From assembly GCF_000378225.1 (NCBI RefSeq), contig NZ_KB905141.1, positions 385,226 through 449,225 of the forward strand: a stretch of DNA of 64,000 nucleotides, in the 5' to 3' direction. Shown piece by piece: positions 26,028-34,105 of the stretch. Source of the DNA: Methylophilus methylotrophus DSM 46235 = ATCC 53528. GTDB lineage: Bacteria; Pseudomonadota; Gammaproteobacteria; Burkholderiales; Methylophilaceae. A model generated the notes under the pieces. It had not been told where the DNA came from and did not search any database. It saw only the letters and a program-made list of their open reading frames with translations. How positions within the stretch are numbered: the first letter of the stretch is position 1; each line of letters starts with the position of its first letter. The translations under genes were made by a program, and so were the position numbers.

Positions 26028-26900
26028 TCAGTAATTGATCTGCCCTGATAAATACCAGCCTGTCTGGTTATCCTTGTTAGCAATTCTGCCAAGGTCGATA
26101 TAAGCGCCGGTCACCGAGACATTGCGGTGTGGAAACCAGGTCATGAAAATATCGTGAGCATTATTTTCTTCGTACACGGACAAGTTGTCCGGTTTGTAGC
26201 GTAACTCACTACCCACCAGCCAATTGTCAGACAGCATGACGGCAGCAGATACTGCCGGATATACACGGTAGCTGTCACGCTTGTCCCCCCCAAATCCCAA
26301 CAGCCCAAACTGGTTGGCCTTGGTGGCATGCAAGTTAGCATTCACCAACAGGTTATAGCCATTGATCGCCCCTAAAAACAACTTGCTGGTAGCCACATAA
26401 TAGTCAACGCCACTACGGTCTTTGGCACCCAGTGCCTTAGGCACAAAATCGAAGTCTTCGTTATATTTATACTGGGCACCGACGGAAACTTGTGGCAGCC
26501 AACTGTCCTGTTCGTAGATCGCATCCCCCAATACACGTAACTTCACACCCAATGTATTCAGGCGGATATGTTCGCCAGGGACGGTGTCGCCCAAGCCAAA
26601 GCGTGCCTGGCTGGCGCTGACTTCCACACGGTTGAATAACCCTACAGCAACACCCGTTGTGTTGAGTTTAAAATCGCCTCTGGTTTCTGCATGCGTATAA
26701 AACAGCGAACCGCCAATTTGTTTATCCGTGCCGTACCCGCTGATGACTGCCCAAGGCATTAAGCCGCCGCCCGCAGCGCCTTCAATTTGTGTGACGCCAC
26801 CCGTGGCTAACAGCCTGTCACCAGCGTGTGCCAATATGGGCATGGTAAGCATGGTCACTGTGGCCATGACACGGGGATAAAGGGATGTGAGAGTTTGCAT
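26028..26900 (-). CDS. DUF3034-family outer-membrane barrel protein
   Basis: 290 residues. Signal peptide to about residue 26 (LAHA-G), then LLATGGVTQIEGAAGGGLMPWAVISGYGTD, the typical opening of the DUF3034 family, and alternating beta-strand sequence ending in an aromatic terminal strand (GWYLSGQINY), as in outer-membrane barrels. No function is established. It is divergent from a globin-cupredoxin-GGDEF/EAL operon, sharing a 153-base control region with a long inverted repeat. On its own strand GGAG sits about 10 bases before ATG 26900, at the foot of that repeat. Confidence 0.75.
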   Translation of the reverse strand: MQTLTSLYPRVMATVTMLTMPILAHAGDRLLATGGVTQIEGAAGGGLMPWAVISGYGTDKQIGGSLFYTHAETRGDFKLNTTGVAVGLFNRVEVSASQARFGLGDTVPGEHIRLNTLGVKLRVLGDAIYEQDSWLPQVSVGAQYKYNEDFDFVPKALGAKDRSGVDYYVATSKLFLGAINGYNLLVNANLHATKANQFGLLGFGGDKRDSYRVYPAVSAAVMLSDNWLVGSELRYKPDNLSVYEENNAHDIFMTWFPHRNVSVTGAYIDLGRIANKDNQTGWYLSGQINY

Positions 26901-26912
26901 GAGTATTTTGCT

Positions 26913-26960
26913 CCAATTGTTGTTATCGCATTATTTCATTTGCGCGATAACAACAATTGG
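26913..26960. promoter_or_regulatory. Perfect 17-bp inverted repeat in a divergent control region
   Basis: CCAATTGTTGTTATCGC (26913-26929) and its exact reverse complement (26944-26960) are separated by 14 bases. In the DUF3034 transcript the repeat would fold into a stable hairpin whose foot takes in the GG of the GGAG ribosome site, so it could act as an operator in DNA or as an mRNA switch. It also lies upstream of the globin gene on the other strand. Confidence 0.7.
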
Positions 26961-27053
26961 AAAAACAGAAGCTGGATCACCTTTTACATTGATGGTTATA
27001 TAAATACCCAATATCGTAATATGTGATAGTCGATCCAAAAAATGGAGTATGTA

Positions 27054-27476
27054 ATGCGTTTTAATATCATGATGGTTATTCCGCTGTTTTGCCTGGGATG
27101 CATGATGCAGCCCAAGCCGGAAGCCAGTTTGTACCAGCGTATCGGTGGTTTGCCCATGCTGACCAGGATATCTAACCAGACACTGGATATTGTCAGCAAG
27201 GACCCCAAAACCAGTCGCTCGTTTGAAGGGGTCAAAATGAAGACCTTAAAAGAAAGCCTGACCAATTTCCTGTGTGTGAAAACCGGTGGTGATTGTGTTT
27301 ACGAAGGCGAAACCATGCATAACTCACATGCGGACTTGCATATCACCACCGCTGAATTCGAGTTGATGGTTGATGTGTTGCGCGAACGACTGGATGTGAA
27401 TGGGGTAGGCACCAGAGAGAAAAACGAATTGTTAAAAATATTGGCGCCCATGAAGCGAGAAATTGTAACGAATTAA
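27054..27476 (+). CDS. Truncated haemoglobin (group 1-like) lipoprotein
   Basis: 140 residues from ATG 27054 (GGAG six bases upstream). A signal with lipobox CLGC (Cys about residue 16) indicates a lipoprotein, unusual for a globin. The globin part shows SLYQRIGGLPML, SFEGVKMKTLKESLTNFLC and ETMHNSHADLHITTAEFELMVDVL, where the NSHADLHI His fits the proximal haem ligand of group 1 truncated haemoglobins. These bind O2 or NO. Its stop codon overlaps the next frame and the cupredoxin and GGDEF/EAL genes follow, so it heads an operon. Confidence 0.82.
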   Translation: MRFNIMMVIPLFCLGCMMQPKPEASLYQRIGGLPMLTRISNQTLDIVSKDPKTSRSFEGVKMKTLKESLTNFLCVKTGGDCVYEGETMHNSHADLHITTAEFELMVDVLRERLDVNGVGTREKNELLKILAPMKREIVTN

Positions 27477-27496
27477 TGGCTGTTAAAGGAATTGAG

Positions 27497-28087
27497 ATGG
27501 CATGGACGACTTTTCAACGACGGTGTTTTGTCGCGCTGTTATTGGCGCTCACATGCCATGGCATCATGGCCGCCGATGTCACCGTGATGGTGACGGATGC
27601 GGGTGGCAAACCTGTCACCGATGCGGTGGTTGCATTTTATGACAGTAAAACCCCGGCGGTGAATGCGAATGCAGCCGGGAAAATCATTCAAAAAAACAAA
27701 ATGTTCAACCCGAAGGTCACCGTAGTGCAAACCGGGACCAGCATCAATTTTCCGAATGAAGATACAGTCCGGCATCATGTCTATTCATTTTCACCCGCCA
27801 AAAAGTTTGAATTGAAACTCTATTCTGGCGTGCCGACCAATCCGGTGCCGTTTGATCAGGCCGGTGTGGTGACCTTGGGATGCAACATTCACGATTCTAT
27901 GGTAGGGTATATCTATGTTGTGGATACGCCATTTTTTGCCAAAACGGATGACAAAGGCAAGGCCATCCTCAAGTTAAATGACGGGCAGTACACTTACCAG
28001 GCCTGGTTGCCAGGCCAGAACAAACCAGCCGCAGAACAAAAGACAACCATAGAAGGGGTGACCGAGGTCAAGATCCCCATTCCATAA
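27497..28087 (+). CDS. Periplasmic cupredoxin ('methylamine utilization' type)
   Basis: 196 residues from ATG 27497. Signal peptide (to about residue 25, IMAADV) then a Fn3-like start (VTVMVTDAGGKPVTDAVV) and a plastocyanin-like fold: SINFPNEDTVRHHVYSF with the first Cu His, and VVTLGCNIHDSMVGYIYV with the Cys-x2-His-x2-Met Cu ligands. Proteins of this kind are often annotated as methylamine utilization proteins in methylotrophs, but their electron partners are not established. It lies between the globin and the GGDEF/EAL protein. Confidence 0.8.
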   Translation: MAWTTFQRRCFVALLLALTCHGIMAADVTVMVTDAGGKPVTDAVVAFYDSKTPAVNANAAGKIIQKNKMFNPKVTVVQTGTSINFPNEDTVRHHVYSFSPAKKFELKLYSGVPTNPVPFDQAGVVTLGCNIHDSMVGYIYVVDTPFFAKTDDKGKAILKLNDGQYTYQAWLPGQNKPAAEQKTTIEGVTEVKIPIP

Positions 28088-28099
28088 CAATTACACTGC

Positions 28100-30544
28100 A
28101 TGATCAAGTTCAAACATATTCGCTCACGCATCGCTTTCACTTTTCTTACGGTGGTCGTGGCTATTCAATTGGCAGGGCTTATTCCACTTAAATATGCCCT
28201 GGTCAAACATGCAAATACACTGGCCGAAGATCAGATTGATGTCGGCCAGCGCGTGTTCGTGAGCTTGCTACAACACAATACACAAAGCCTGAAACAGGCC
28301 ACCCAGGTACTGGCGGCAGATTTTGCTTTCAGGGAGGCGGTGGCCACCAATGATGCAGAAACCATAGAGTCGGCACTTGAAAGTTACCAGGGCCGCATAC
28401 GTGCGCAAATCGCGTTTTACATCAGCAATGATGAAAACCTGGTTGTGGGGACCTCGGATGCTAAAGCCATACTGAAGTCTCTGGATGCCAGGCAGGCGAT
28501 TATTCAATCAAATGCGGGGAAGCTCCAATTTGATATTGTGGATGACAAGCCTTATCAGCTGATCACGGTGCCCGTGAAAGCGCCAGAAACCATAGGCTGG
28601 ATTGTGATGGGTTTTGCTGTCGATAGCCAGCTTACCAGCCAGATCAAGCAACTCACGCACCTGGATGTGACCTTTGTGCAGAAAACGAATGCCAAGGATT
28701 GGCAATTGGTGAGTAGCACCGCTGACAAAACCTTATCCAATTTGCTGCTGAAAACGGTGGCCGACCTCTATCGTCAACGGCTCACGTTGCATAGCGTAGA
28801 TTTGAACGATCAAACCTATCACTTGAAAATAAGGGCGCTGCATGAAACGCCCGATGAAGCGCTATTGGTTGTCTTGCAAGGGTCGGTGGCACCTTTTACG
28901 CAGGATCTGAATATGTTGTTTAAGGTGATGTTAGTACTCACCTTGATTGGGGTGGTCATTTTTGCCGTATTGATCTGGTATGTGTCACGCAAAACCACTG
29001 AACCGATTGCAGAGTTGGTCAAGGATGCCGATAAAATTGCCATGGGCGATTATGAAACCGAAATCCAGGTCAGCAGCACGGACGAAGTCGGTTACCTGGC
29101 GAAGGCCATGAACAGCATGCGCGAAGCCGTGTTGCAACGCTCGTTACGTATTCAGCGCCTGGCATTTAATGATGAGCTCACCGGCCTGTCTAACCGGCTG
29201 GCGTTTAACCAGGGTGTTCACCAGGCAATTTCTACACATGCCGATAGCCAGCAAAAATTGAGTGTCATCGTCATCAATATTCATCGGTTCAAACCTATTA
29301 ACCAGACACTGGGCCGTGATTTTGGCGATGACTTGCTGCGCCATGTCGGGCAGGTATTGAAGCAATATGTCCTCAGCGAACAGGATATGGTGGCACGGCT
29401 AGATGCCGACGAATTTGCCGTCCTGTTGCAGCATACTGACCAGGCCAAAGCCACGCGCTATGCAGATAAAATCCAGCAGGTATTTGAACAACCGGTCAGC
29501 GTCCAGGGGCAGGCGATTGATGTCCGCACTGGAATAGGCATTGCTTTGTACCCTGACCATGGGGTAGATGAAGAGGCGTTGCTCAATCATGCCGAAACGG
29601 CTTTGCAGGAATCGCGTGCCAAGAAATCACCCTGGATCGTTTACAACACTGCACTGGAAATTGACCAGTCGGAAACCCTGACCCTGATTTCTGATTTGAA
29701 GCAGGCCATACAACATGACCAGCTACTGTTATATATACAGCCCAAGATTGATATCACCACGCGCCGGGCGGTGGGCGGGGAGGCGCTTATCCGCTGGGTA
29801 CATCCGGAAAAAGGCATGATTTTCCCCGACCAGTTTATCCCGTTTGCAGAACAAACGGGGGTGATCAGCGATATTACCAACTGGATGTTGTTGCGCGCCT
29901 GCCAGGTATTGGCTGACTTCCAGAAGCAGGGCCTGCGGCTTTCGCTAGCGGTGAATCTGTCTACGCGTGACCTGAATAATATGCAGTTACCAGCGCAGAT
30001 TGCACACCTGTTGTCATCCCATGGACTGGAGGCAAAAGCGCTCAAACTCGAAATCACCGAGGGTAGCCTGATGCAGGACCCGGAACGCGCTGAACTGGTC
30101 GTGAAAAAACTGGCGGCCATGGGATTACACCTGGCCATTGACGATTTTGGTACCGGTTATTCATCGCTGGCCTATTTGCGCCAGTTACCAGTACAAGAGC
30201 TTAAAATTGACCGTTCATTCGTCATGTTTATGGACAAGAATAGCGGCGATGCCAGCATCGTAAAATCCACCATAGACCTGGCACATAACCTCGGATTAAT
30301 GGTGGTGGCCGAGGGGATAGAAAATGAGTACGTGCTGAACCAGTTAGCCAGATTAGGATGTAACGAGGGTCAGGGTTACTTTATCGGCAAACCCATGCCA
30401 GAAAAAGATTTCTCTATCTGGTTGCAGCGCTGGGAAGGCCAGAACGAGATTGAGATCGATATCGGCGATGACTTGTCTTTCGCGATCAATCCGCTAGAGG
30501 ATAACCAGCAGCCATCCGATCCTTTCAAGCTCGATAATATCTAG
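28100..30544 (+). CDS. Membrane CACHE-HAMP-GGDEF-EAL signalling protein
   Basis: 814 residues. Helices near 10-32 and 270-295 enclose a periplasmic sensor (CACHE-like), followed by HAMP (RKTTEPIAELVKDADKIAMGDYETEI). The GGDEF domain (LTGLSNRLAFNQ) has DADEF for GGDEF, so it is probably not a cyclase. The EAL domain has GGEALIRWVHPEKGMI, DDFGTGYSSLAYLRQLPVQELKIDRSF and an E-x3-A near the end, all needed for c-di-GMP hydrolysis. It is thus likely a c-di-GMP phosphodiesterase, perhaps GTP-modulated. 13 bases after the cupredoxin gene; redox or gas sensing through its partners is a hypothesis. Confidence 0.88.
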   Translation: MIKFKHIRSRIAFTFLTVVVAIQLAGLIPLKYALVKHANTLAEDQIDVGQRVFVSLLQHNTQSLKQATQVLAADFAFREAVATNDAETIESALESYQGRIRAQIAFYISNDENLVVGTSDAKAILKSLDARQAIIQSNAGKLQFDIVDDKPYQLITVPVKAPETIGWIVMGFAVDSQLTSQIKQLTHLDVTFVQKTNAKDWQLVSSTADKTLSNLLLKTVADLYRQRLTLHSVDLNDQTYHLKIRALHETPDEALLVVLQGSVAPFTQDLNMLFKVMLVLTLIGVVIFAVLIWYVSRKTTEPIAELVKDADKIAMGDYETEIQVSSTDEVGYLAKAMNSMREAVLQRSLRIQRLAFNDELTGLSNRLAFNQGVHQAISTHADSQQKLSVIVINIHRFKPINQTLGRDFGDDLLRHVGQVLKQYVLSEQDMVARLDADEFAVLLQHTDQAKATRYADKIQQVFEQPVSVQGQAIDVRTGIGIALYPDHGVDEEALLNHAETALQESRAKKSPWIVYNTALEIDQSETLTLISDLKQAIQHDQLLLYIQPKIDITTRRAVGGEALIRWVHPEKGMIFPDQFIPFAEQTGVISDITNWMLLRACQVLADFQKQGLRLSLAVNLSTRDLNNMQLPAQIAHLLSSHGLEAKALKLEITEGSLMQDPERAELVVKKLAAMGLHLAIDDFGTGYSSLAYLRQLPVQELKIDRSFVMFMDKNSGDASIVKSTIDLAHNLGLMVVAEGIENEYVLNQLARLGCNEGQGYFIGKPMPEKDFSIWLQRWEGQNEIEIDIGDDLSFAINPLEDNQQPSDPFKLDNI

Positions 30545-30635
30545 GCCTGTTAACGCTATTTCAGTTGCGGCTGCTGGAGAGCATTTATTCGTTACGCAAG
30601 GCGGAAAGAGTCGCGGGCCCTAGCATGCGTCACTA

Positions 30636-30664
30636 AAACCTCACCACAGCGTGAGGTTTTTTGT
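30636..30664 (+). terminator. Intrinsic terminator after the GGDEF-EAL gene
   Basis: AAAACCTCAC, loop CACAGC, GTGAGGTTTT and a T run; 10-bp stem, about 90 bases after the stop codon. Confidence 0.88.
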
Positions 30665-30769
30665 TTTGGTTAATCCATCAATTTTATTGATGGGGATGAT
30701 AAAAACATTCAACTTTATTTGATGAGTCAGCCGATTTATGATGGCTACATATTCAAAAGGAGAATGAAC

Positions 30770-30841
30770 ATGAGTCAAATACGCATGCATCAAAGAGCAA
30801 ACTTCATTGTGCATTATGTGATTAATTTTTTTCGAAAATAA
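30770..30841 (+). CDS. Possible 23-residue small protein
   Basis: ATG 30770 has AAGGAG exactly 7 bases upstream, the best ribosome site in the neighbourhood, and opens a 23-codon frame, MSQIRMHQRANFIVHYVINF then FRK. The peptide is cationic with a hydrophobic, possibly membrane-binding middle. It ends 12 bases before the promoter of the OhrR-like gene, so it is not that gene's leader. A 7-bp stem (CCATCAA/TTGATGG, 30674-30692) lies upstream. It could be a real small protein or a regulatory mini-ORF; no homology is known to me. Confidence 0.4.
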   Translation: MSQIRMHQRANFIVHYVINFFRK

Positions 30842-30853
30842 TTTATAAATTTG

Positions 30854-30882
30854 TTGCTATTAAATAGCGTGCTATTTATAAT
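30854..30882 (+). promoter_or_regulatory. Promoter and operator of the OhrR-like gene
   Basis: TTGCTA (30854-30859) and TATAAT (30877-30882) are 17 bases apart. Three half-sites overlap them: GCTATT-A-AATAGC (30856-30868, a perfect palindrome) and GCTATT (30871-30876). The -10 ends 6 bases before the ATG at 30889, so the transcript starts at or beside the start codon; binding by the regulator would block the polymerase. Confidence 0.75.
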
Positions 30883-30888
30883 GAGGCC

Positions 30889-31341
30889 ATGAGTGAGTTT
30901 AACAACAGCAAAACACCCGTATTGCAAGAGCAGTTGTGCTTTTCTGTCTATTCACTTTCGCTTGCGATTAACAAGGTTTATCGGCCATTGTTAAAAAAGC
31001 TGGATCTCACTTATTCACAGTATCTGGTTATGCTGGTGCTGTGGGAAGGTGATCAGCGCACAGTCAGTGAGATTGGTGAGCAACTGTTTCTGGATTCTGC
31101 CACTTTGACGCCCTTATTGAAACGTCTGGAGTCAGCAGGGTTTGTCCAGCGGGTGCGTTCCAGCCAGGATGAGCGGCAAGTGATTATTTGCCTGACAGAC
31201 GAAGGGCGCCAGCTGCGCCAGCAAGCGGCTGGCATTATGGATGAAATGTTTTGCGCCATGGGCTGTTCGCTGGAAGAGCTTTCAGCCTTGCGTGAGCGCC
31301 TCAATGATTTGCGTAATCATTTGATTCAGCATGTGGCCTAG
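30889..31341 (+). CDS. ohrR: MarR-family regulator, OhrR-like peroxide sensor
   Basis: 150 residues. [22 protein letters not shown] carries the conserved N-terminal Cys (residue 17) that OhrR oxidises in answer to organic hydroperoxides; the winged helix follows ([46 protein letters not shown]). Repressor of peroxide defence; the neighbours are a catalase-like peroxidase and MsrB, which fits. The gene symbol is by resemblance; no ohr gene is in the window. Confidence 0.85.
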   Translation: MSEFNNSKTPVLQEQLCFSVYSLSLAINKVYRPLLKKLDLTYSQYLVMLVLWEGDQRTVSEIGEQLFLDSATLTPLLKRLESAGFVQRVRSSQDERQVIICLTDEGRQLRQQAAGIMDEMFCAMGCSLEELSALRERLNDLRNHLIQHVA

Positions 31342-31374
31342 CCCCGGCTCAAAAAAATAGGGGTTTCATTTTTT

Positions 31375-31402
31375 TTGACATTTAAGTAGTGTACGATTTA
31401 AT
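31375..31402 (+). promoter_or_regulatory. Promoter of the catalase-like peroxidase
   Basis: Consensus -35 TTGACA (31375-31380) with a -10 of TTTAAT (31397-31402) at 16 bases. No copy of the GCTATT operator is seen here, so direct OhrR control of this promoter is not supported. Confidence 0.6.
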
Positions 31403-31449
31403 TTTGCATTATCAACCAGGGAATATTTTTAACCGTGAAAGGGAATAAC

Positions 31450-32439
31450 ATGAAAACAAAAGTAATAGCCAGCGTATTATTTGCCACAGCACTTACCGCC
31501 ACTCAGCCAGTGCTGGCGGATGACAAGCCGGTCACTGAGCAACTGGTGGATACATTAACCACGCTGTCAGGGGGGCCACATGCCGGCTTCCGTGCCAATC
31601 ATGCCAAAGGTGTGATGGTAGAAGGGTCATTTACGCCGACCGCCCAGGCAGCAGGGATTAGCAAGGCTGCCCATTTTCAAAAAGCGACGCCAGTGCTGGT
31701 ACGCTTTTCTGATGCTACCGGCGTACCAAATATTCCTGACGCCGATGGCAATGCATTCCCCAAAGGCATCGCCATCCGCTTTCAGTTACCCGACGGCACG
31801 GCCACAGATATTGTGAGTATTTCAGTCAATGGGTTTCCGGCTGCAACGCCTGAAGATTTCCTGGGCTTGTTAAATGCGGTGCGTGATTCTCAAGGCAGTA
31901 CGGCCAAGCCTAGCCCGGTAGAGCAGTTTTTGGGCACACACCCGGCTGCGCTTAAATTTGTGACTACTCCAAAACCTGCACCAGTGAGCTTGGCCACACA
32001 GCCATTCTTTGGTGTCAATGCGTTTGAGTTTACCAATGCCTCGGGTAAAAACGTATTCGGACGTTACCAGATTATCCCAGTGGCTGGTGCACAGTATTTA
32101 AGCAAGGAAGCCACAGAAAAAGCGGCGCCGGATTACCTGATGAATGATATTGTTGAACGTGTAAAAGGGCAGGGCGTGCAATACAAACTGGTATTACAGT
32201 TGGCAGACAGCGGGGATGAAGTGAACAACGCGACTGTGGTTTGGCCAGACAGCCGTAAAACCGTAGAGCTGGGAACGCTGACCTTGAATAAAGCGGTGGC
32301 GGATAGCAAGGCTGCAGAAAAGCCTATCATGTTTAACCCGCTCCAACTGACCGACGGCATTGCGCCGAGCAAGGACCCAATCTTGCTGGCAAGACCAACG
32401 GCTTATGCAGTAAGCTTTGGTAGAAGGCTTGCTCACTAA
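31450..32439 (+). CDS. Periplasmic catalase-family peroxidase (SrpA-like)
   Basis: 329 residues from ATG 31450 (AAAGGGA upstream; GTG 31435 is a weaker alternative). Signal peptide to about residue 23 (VLADDK). The small catalase fold is seen in GFRANHAKGVMVEGSF with the distal His, LVRFSDATGVPN, DIVSISVNGFP and FGRYQIIPVAG. Related to the short exported catalase-like proteins (about 330 residues, against 480 or more for true catalases). These bind haem and act mainly as peroxidases. Lies between OhrR-like and MsrB genes. Confidence 0.85.
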   Translation: MKTKVIASVLFATALTATQPVLADDKPVTEQLVDTLTTLSGGPHAGFRANHAKGVMVEGSFTPTAQAAGISKAAHFQKATPVLVRFSDATGVPNIPDADGNAFPKGIAIRFQLPDGTATDIVSISVNGFPAATPEDFLGLLNAVRDSQGSTAKPSPVEQFLGTHPAALKFVTTPKPAPVSLATQPFFGVNAFEFTNASGKNVFGRYQIIPVAGAQYLSKEATEKAAPDYLMNDIVERVKGQGVQYKLVLQLADSGDEVNNATVVWPDSRKTVELGTLTLNKAVADSKAAEKPIMFNPLQLTDGIAPSKDPILLARPTAYAVSFGRRLAH

Positions 32440-32463
32440 ATAAACTAGCACATGAAAAACTGA

Positions 32464-32498
32464 AGCGCGGCTGTGTGATCACAGGCCGCGCTTTTTTT
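32464..32498 (+). terminator. Intrinsic terminator between peroxidase and msrB
   Basis: AGCGCGGC with GCCGCGCT and TGTG with CACA (one bulged G) form a stem around loop TGAT, ending in seven T residues. The A residues on the other side are few, so it serves mainly the plus-strand gene. Confidence 0.88.
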
Positions 32499-32506
32499 GC
32501 ACGAAT

Positions 32507-32953
32507 TTAATTTGCCAGAAACTGAATTGCCTTGCCATTAATACAATAACGCAAGCCGCTCTCAGTTTTGCCATCCGGAAACACGTGGCCCAAATGCGCA
32601 TCGCAAACGTTGCATTTCACTTCTATGCGCTGCATGCCATGACTTTCATCGGAAAAATAGGAAATCGCATTAGGTGCCAGCGGTTGATCAAAAGACGGCC
32701 AGCCAGAAGAAGACTCAAACTTTTGCCCGGAGTCGAATAATACCTGCGTGCAACAAACACAGGCATAGCGGCCTGGCGTAAATGCGCCACACATTTCCGA
32801 AGAAAACGGGCGCTCGGTTGCACTCAGGCGCGTGACCGCGAACACTTCGTCATCTAGAATTTCTCGCCAGGCGCGTACAGATCTTTGTACCTTGTGATCC
32901 GGTTCAAGGTTGCCATCGCGGCTCAGTTTGAGAATATCTTTCCACTTCAACAT
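32507..32953 (-). CDS. msrB: Peptide-methionine (R)-S-oxide reductase
   Basis: 148 residues. Repairs oxidised methionine. Two Zn-binding Cys pairs (ACVCCTQVLF and VKCNVCDAHLGHVFPDG), SGWPSFDQP, and the catalytic Cys in LRYCINGKAIQF. The family consensus is RYCVNS; here the N is followed by Gly. Convergent with the peroxidase gene and part of a local oxidative-stress group. No signal peptide, so cytoplasmic. Confidence 0.95.
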   Translation of the reverse strand: MLKWKDILKLSRDGNLEPDHKVQRSVRAWREILDDEVFAVTRLSATERPFSSEMCGAFTPGRYACVCCTQVLFDSGQKFESSSGWPSFDQPLAPNAISYFSDESHGMQRIEVKCNVCDAHLGHVFPDGKTESGLRYCINGKAIQFLAN

Positions 32954-33098
32954 GATGTTTCTTCCATATGCTGCGTAAACAAAGCTAAACCAGCCTTTTC
33001 ACATGTCTTTTTCTGACATGCATACAAACTACTGGCAGATAGACTACAAACTATCGAGTATATCATTGTCACTATAGTTCGCCAGGGAGGAGAATTCC

Positions 33099-34022
33099 TT
33101 GATTGTCAGGCCCAGACCAACTCTGTTTGAACTGTTTTTTATCATCAAAGGATCTATCGTCCTTAGGATCATGCCTTTGCTGGCCTTTGTGGCGATATTG
33201 TCTGCCGCCGTAGTTTCGATATATACCTTCCGGCCAGACTGGTTACCCAAGTTTGATGGCGGGCCGTTCGCATTACTAGGGATTACCTTGTCTATTTTTC
33301 TAGCCTTCCGTAACAATGCCTGTTACGAACGCTGGTGGGAGGCGAGGAAAATCTGGGGTGAGTTTGTGCTCACTTGCAGAAATTTAAGCCGCTTGAGTGT
33401 GGTGCTCGACGCTCAACAAGACGAGGCCAGCCCTGTACGCAAAAGTCTGCTCCAATATTGCATTGCCTACGCACATGCTTTACTGATGCAACTGCGGCCT
33501 GCCAGTTCTCGACATGTCCTTGAAGCGATGTTGCCAGAAAGGTTGTTGCAGGCTGTGAACGCGAGCCGTAACCCGCCGGAAATAATTTTGCGTGCTATGC
33601 AGGCGCTGCTTGTCAACGCGTTTCGTGAAGCGAAAATCGATGTCATCCAGTTTCAAATGTTGGATGAACAGCTACAAAAACTGGCACAAGCACAAGCCTC
33701 CTGCGAGCGTATCCAGAATACGCCGATCCCTTTTGGCTACACATTGCTGCTACATAGAACGGCATATACCTTCTGCTTTCTACTGCCATTCTGCTTTGCC
33801 AATACGCTGGGCTGGGCAACACCGTTTGTCACAGCATTGGCAGCGTATACCTTGTTTGGTCTGGACGCCCTGGGCAACGAGCTGGAAGAACCTTTTTCAC
33901 TGGGTGCCAATGCTCTGCCAATCAATGCACTGACTGATGTGATTGAAATCGATCTCAGGGAGGCATTGGGTGAAAAGGAAGTTCCGCCATTGCCGACACC
34001 CAATGAGTTTGTGTTGATGTAA
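33099..34022 (+). CDS. Bestrophin-family (UPF0187) membrane channel
   Basis: 307 residues. MIVRPRPTLFELFFIIKGSIVL, then ALLGITLSIFLAFRNNACYERWWEARKIWGE, and GWATPFVTALAAYTLFGLDALGNELEEPF are bestrophin family blocks. Four or so membrane helices (about 24-45, 50-75, 215-260). Known bacterial bestrophins conduct ions. The start is TTG 33099, decided by GGGAGG eight bases upstream; no ATG is suitably placed. Stands alone between msrB (divergent) and dadA (convergent). Confidence 0.85.
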   Translation: MIVRPRPTLFELFFIIKGSIVLRIMPLLAFVAILSAAVVSIYTFRPDWLPKFDGGPFALLGITLSIFLAFRNNACYERWWEARKIWGEFVLTCRNLSRLSVVLDAQQDEASPVRKSLLQYCIAYAHALLMQLRPASSRHVLEAMLPERLLQAVNASRNPPEIILRAMQALLVNAFREAKIDVIQFQMLDEQLQKLAQAQASCERIQNTPIPFGYTLLLHRTAYTFCFLLPFCFANTLGWATPFVTALAAYTLFGLDALGNELEEPFSLGANALPINALTDVIEIDLREALGEKEVPPLPTPNEFVLM

Positions 34023-34034
34023 TTGAACTGGTGA

Positions 34035-34068
34035 TTCCTCTACTGAGTAACTTTACTCAGTAGAGGAA
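34035..34068. terminator. Long stem between convergent genes
   Basis: A perfect 16-bp inverted repeat (34035-34050 with 34053-34068; GTAA/CTTT around the turn), 13 bases after the bestrophin stop and 38 bases before the end of dadA. There is no T run, so it may be a transcript-stabilising or bidirectional stop structure. Confidence 0.6.
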
Positions 34069-34105
34069 GATGGCGAGCATGGCCCCGTTGTTTGCATCAA
34101 TGCGC

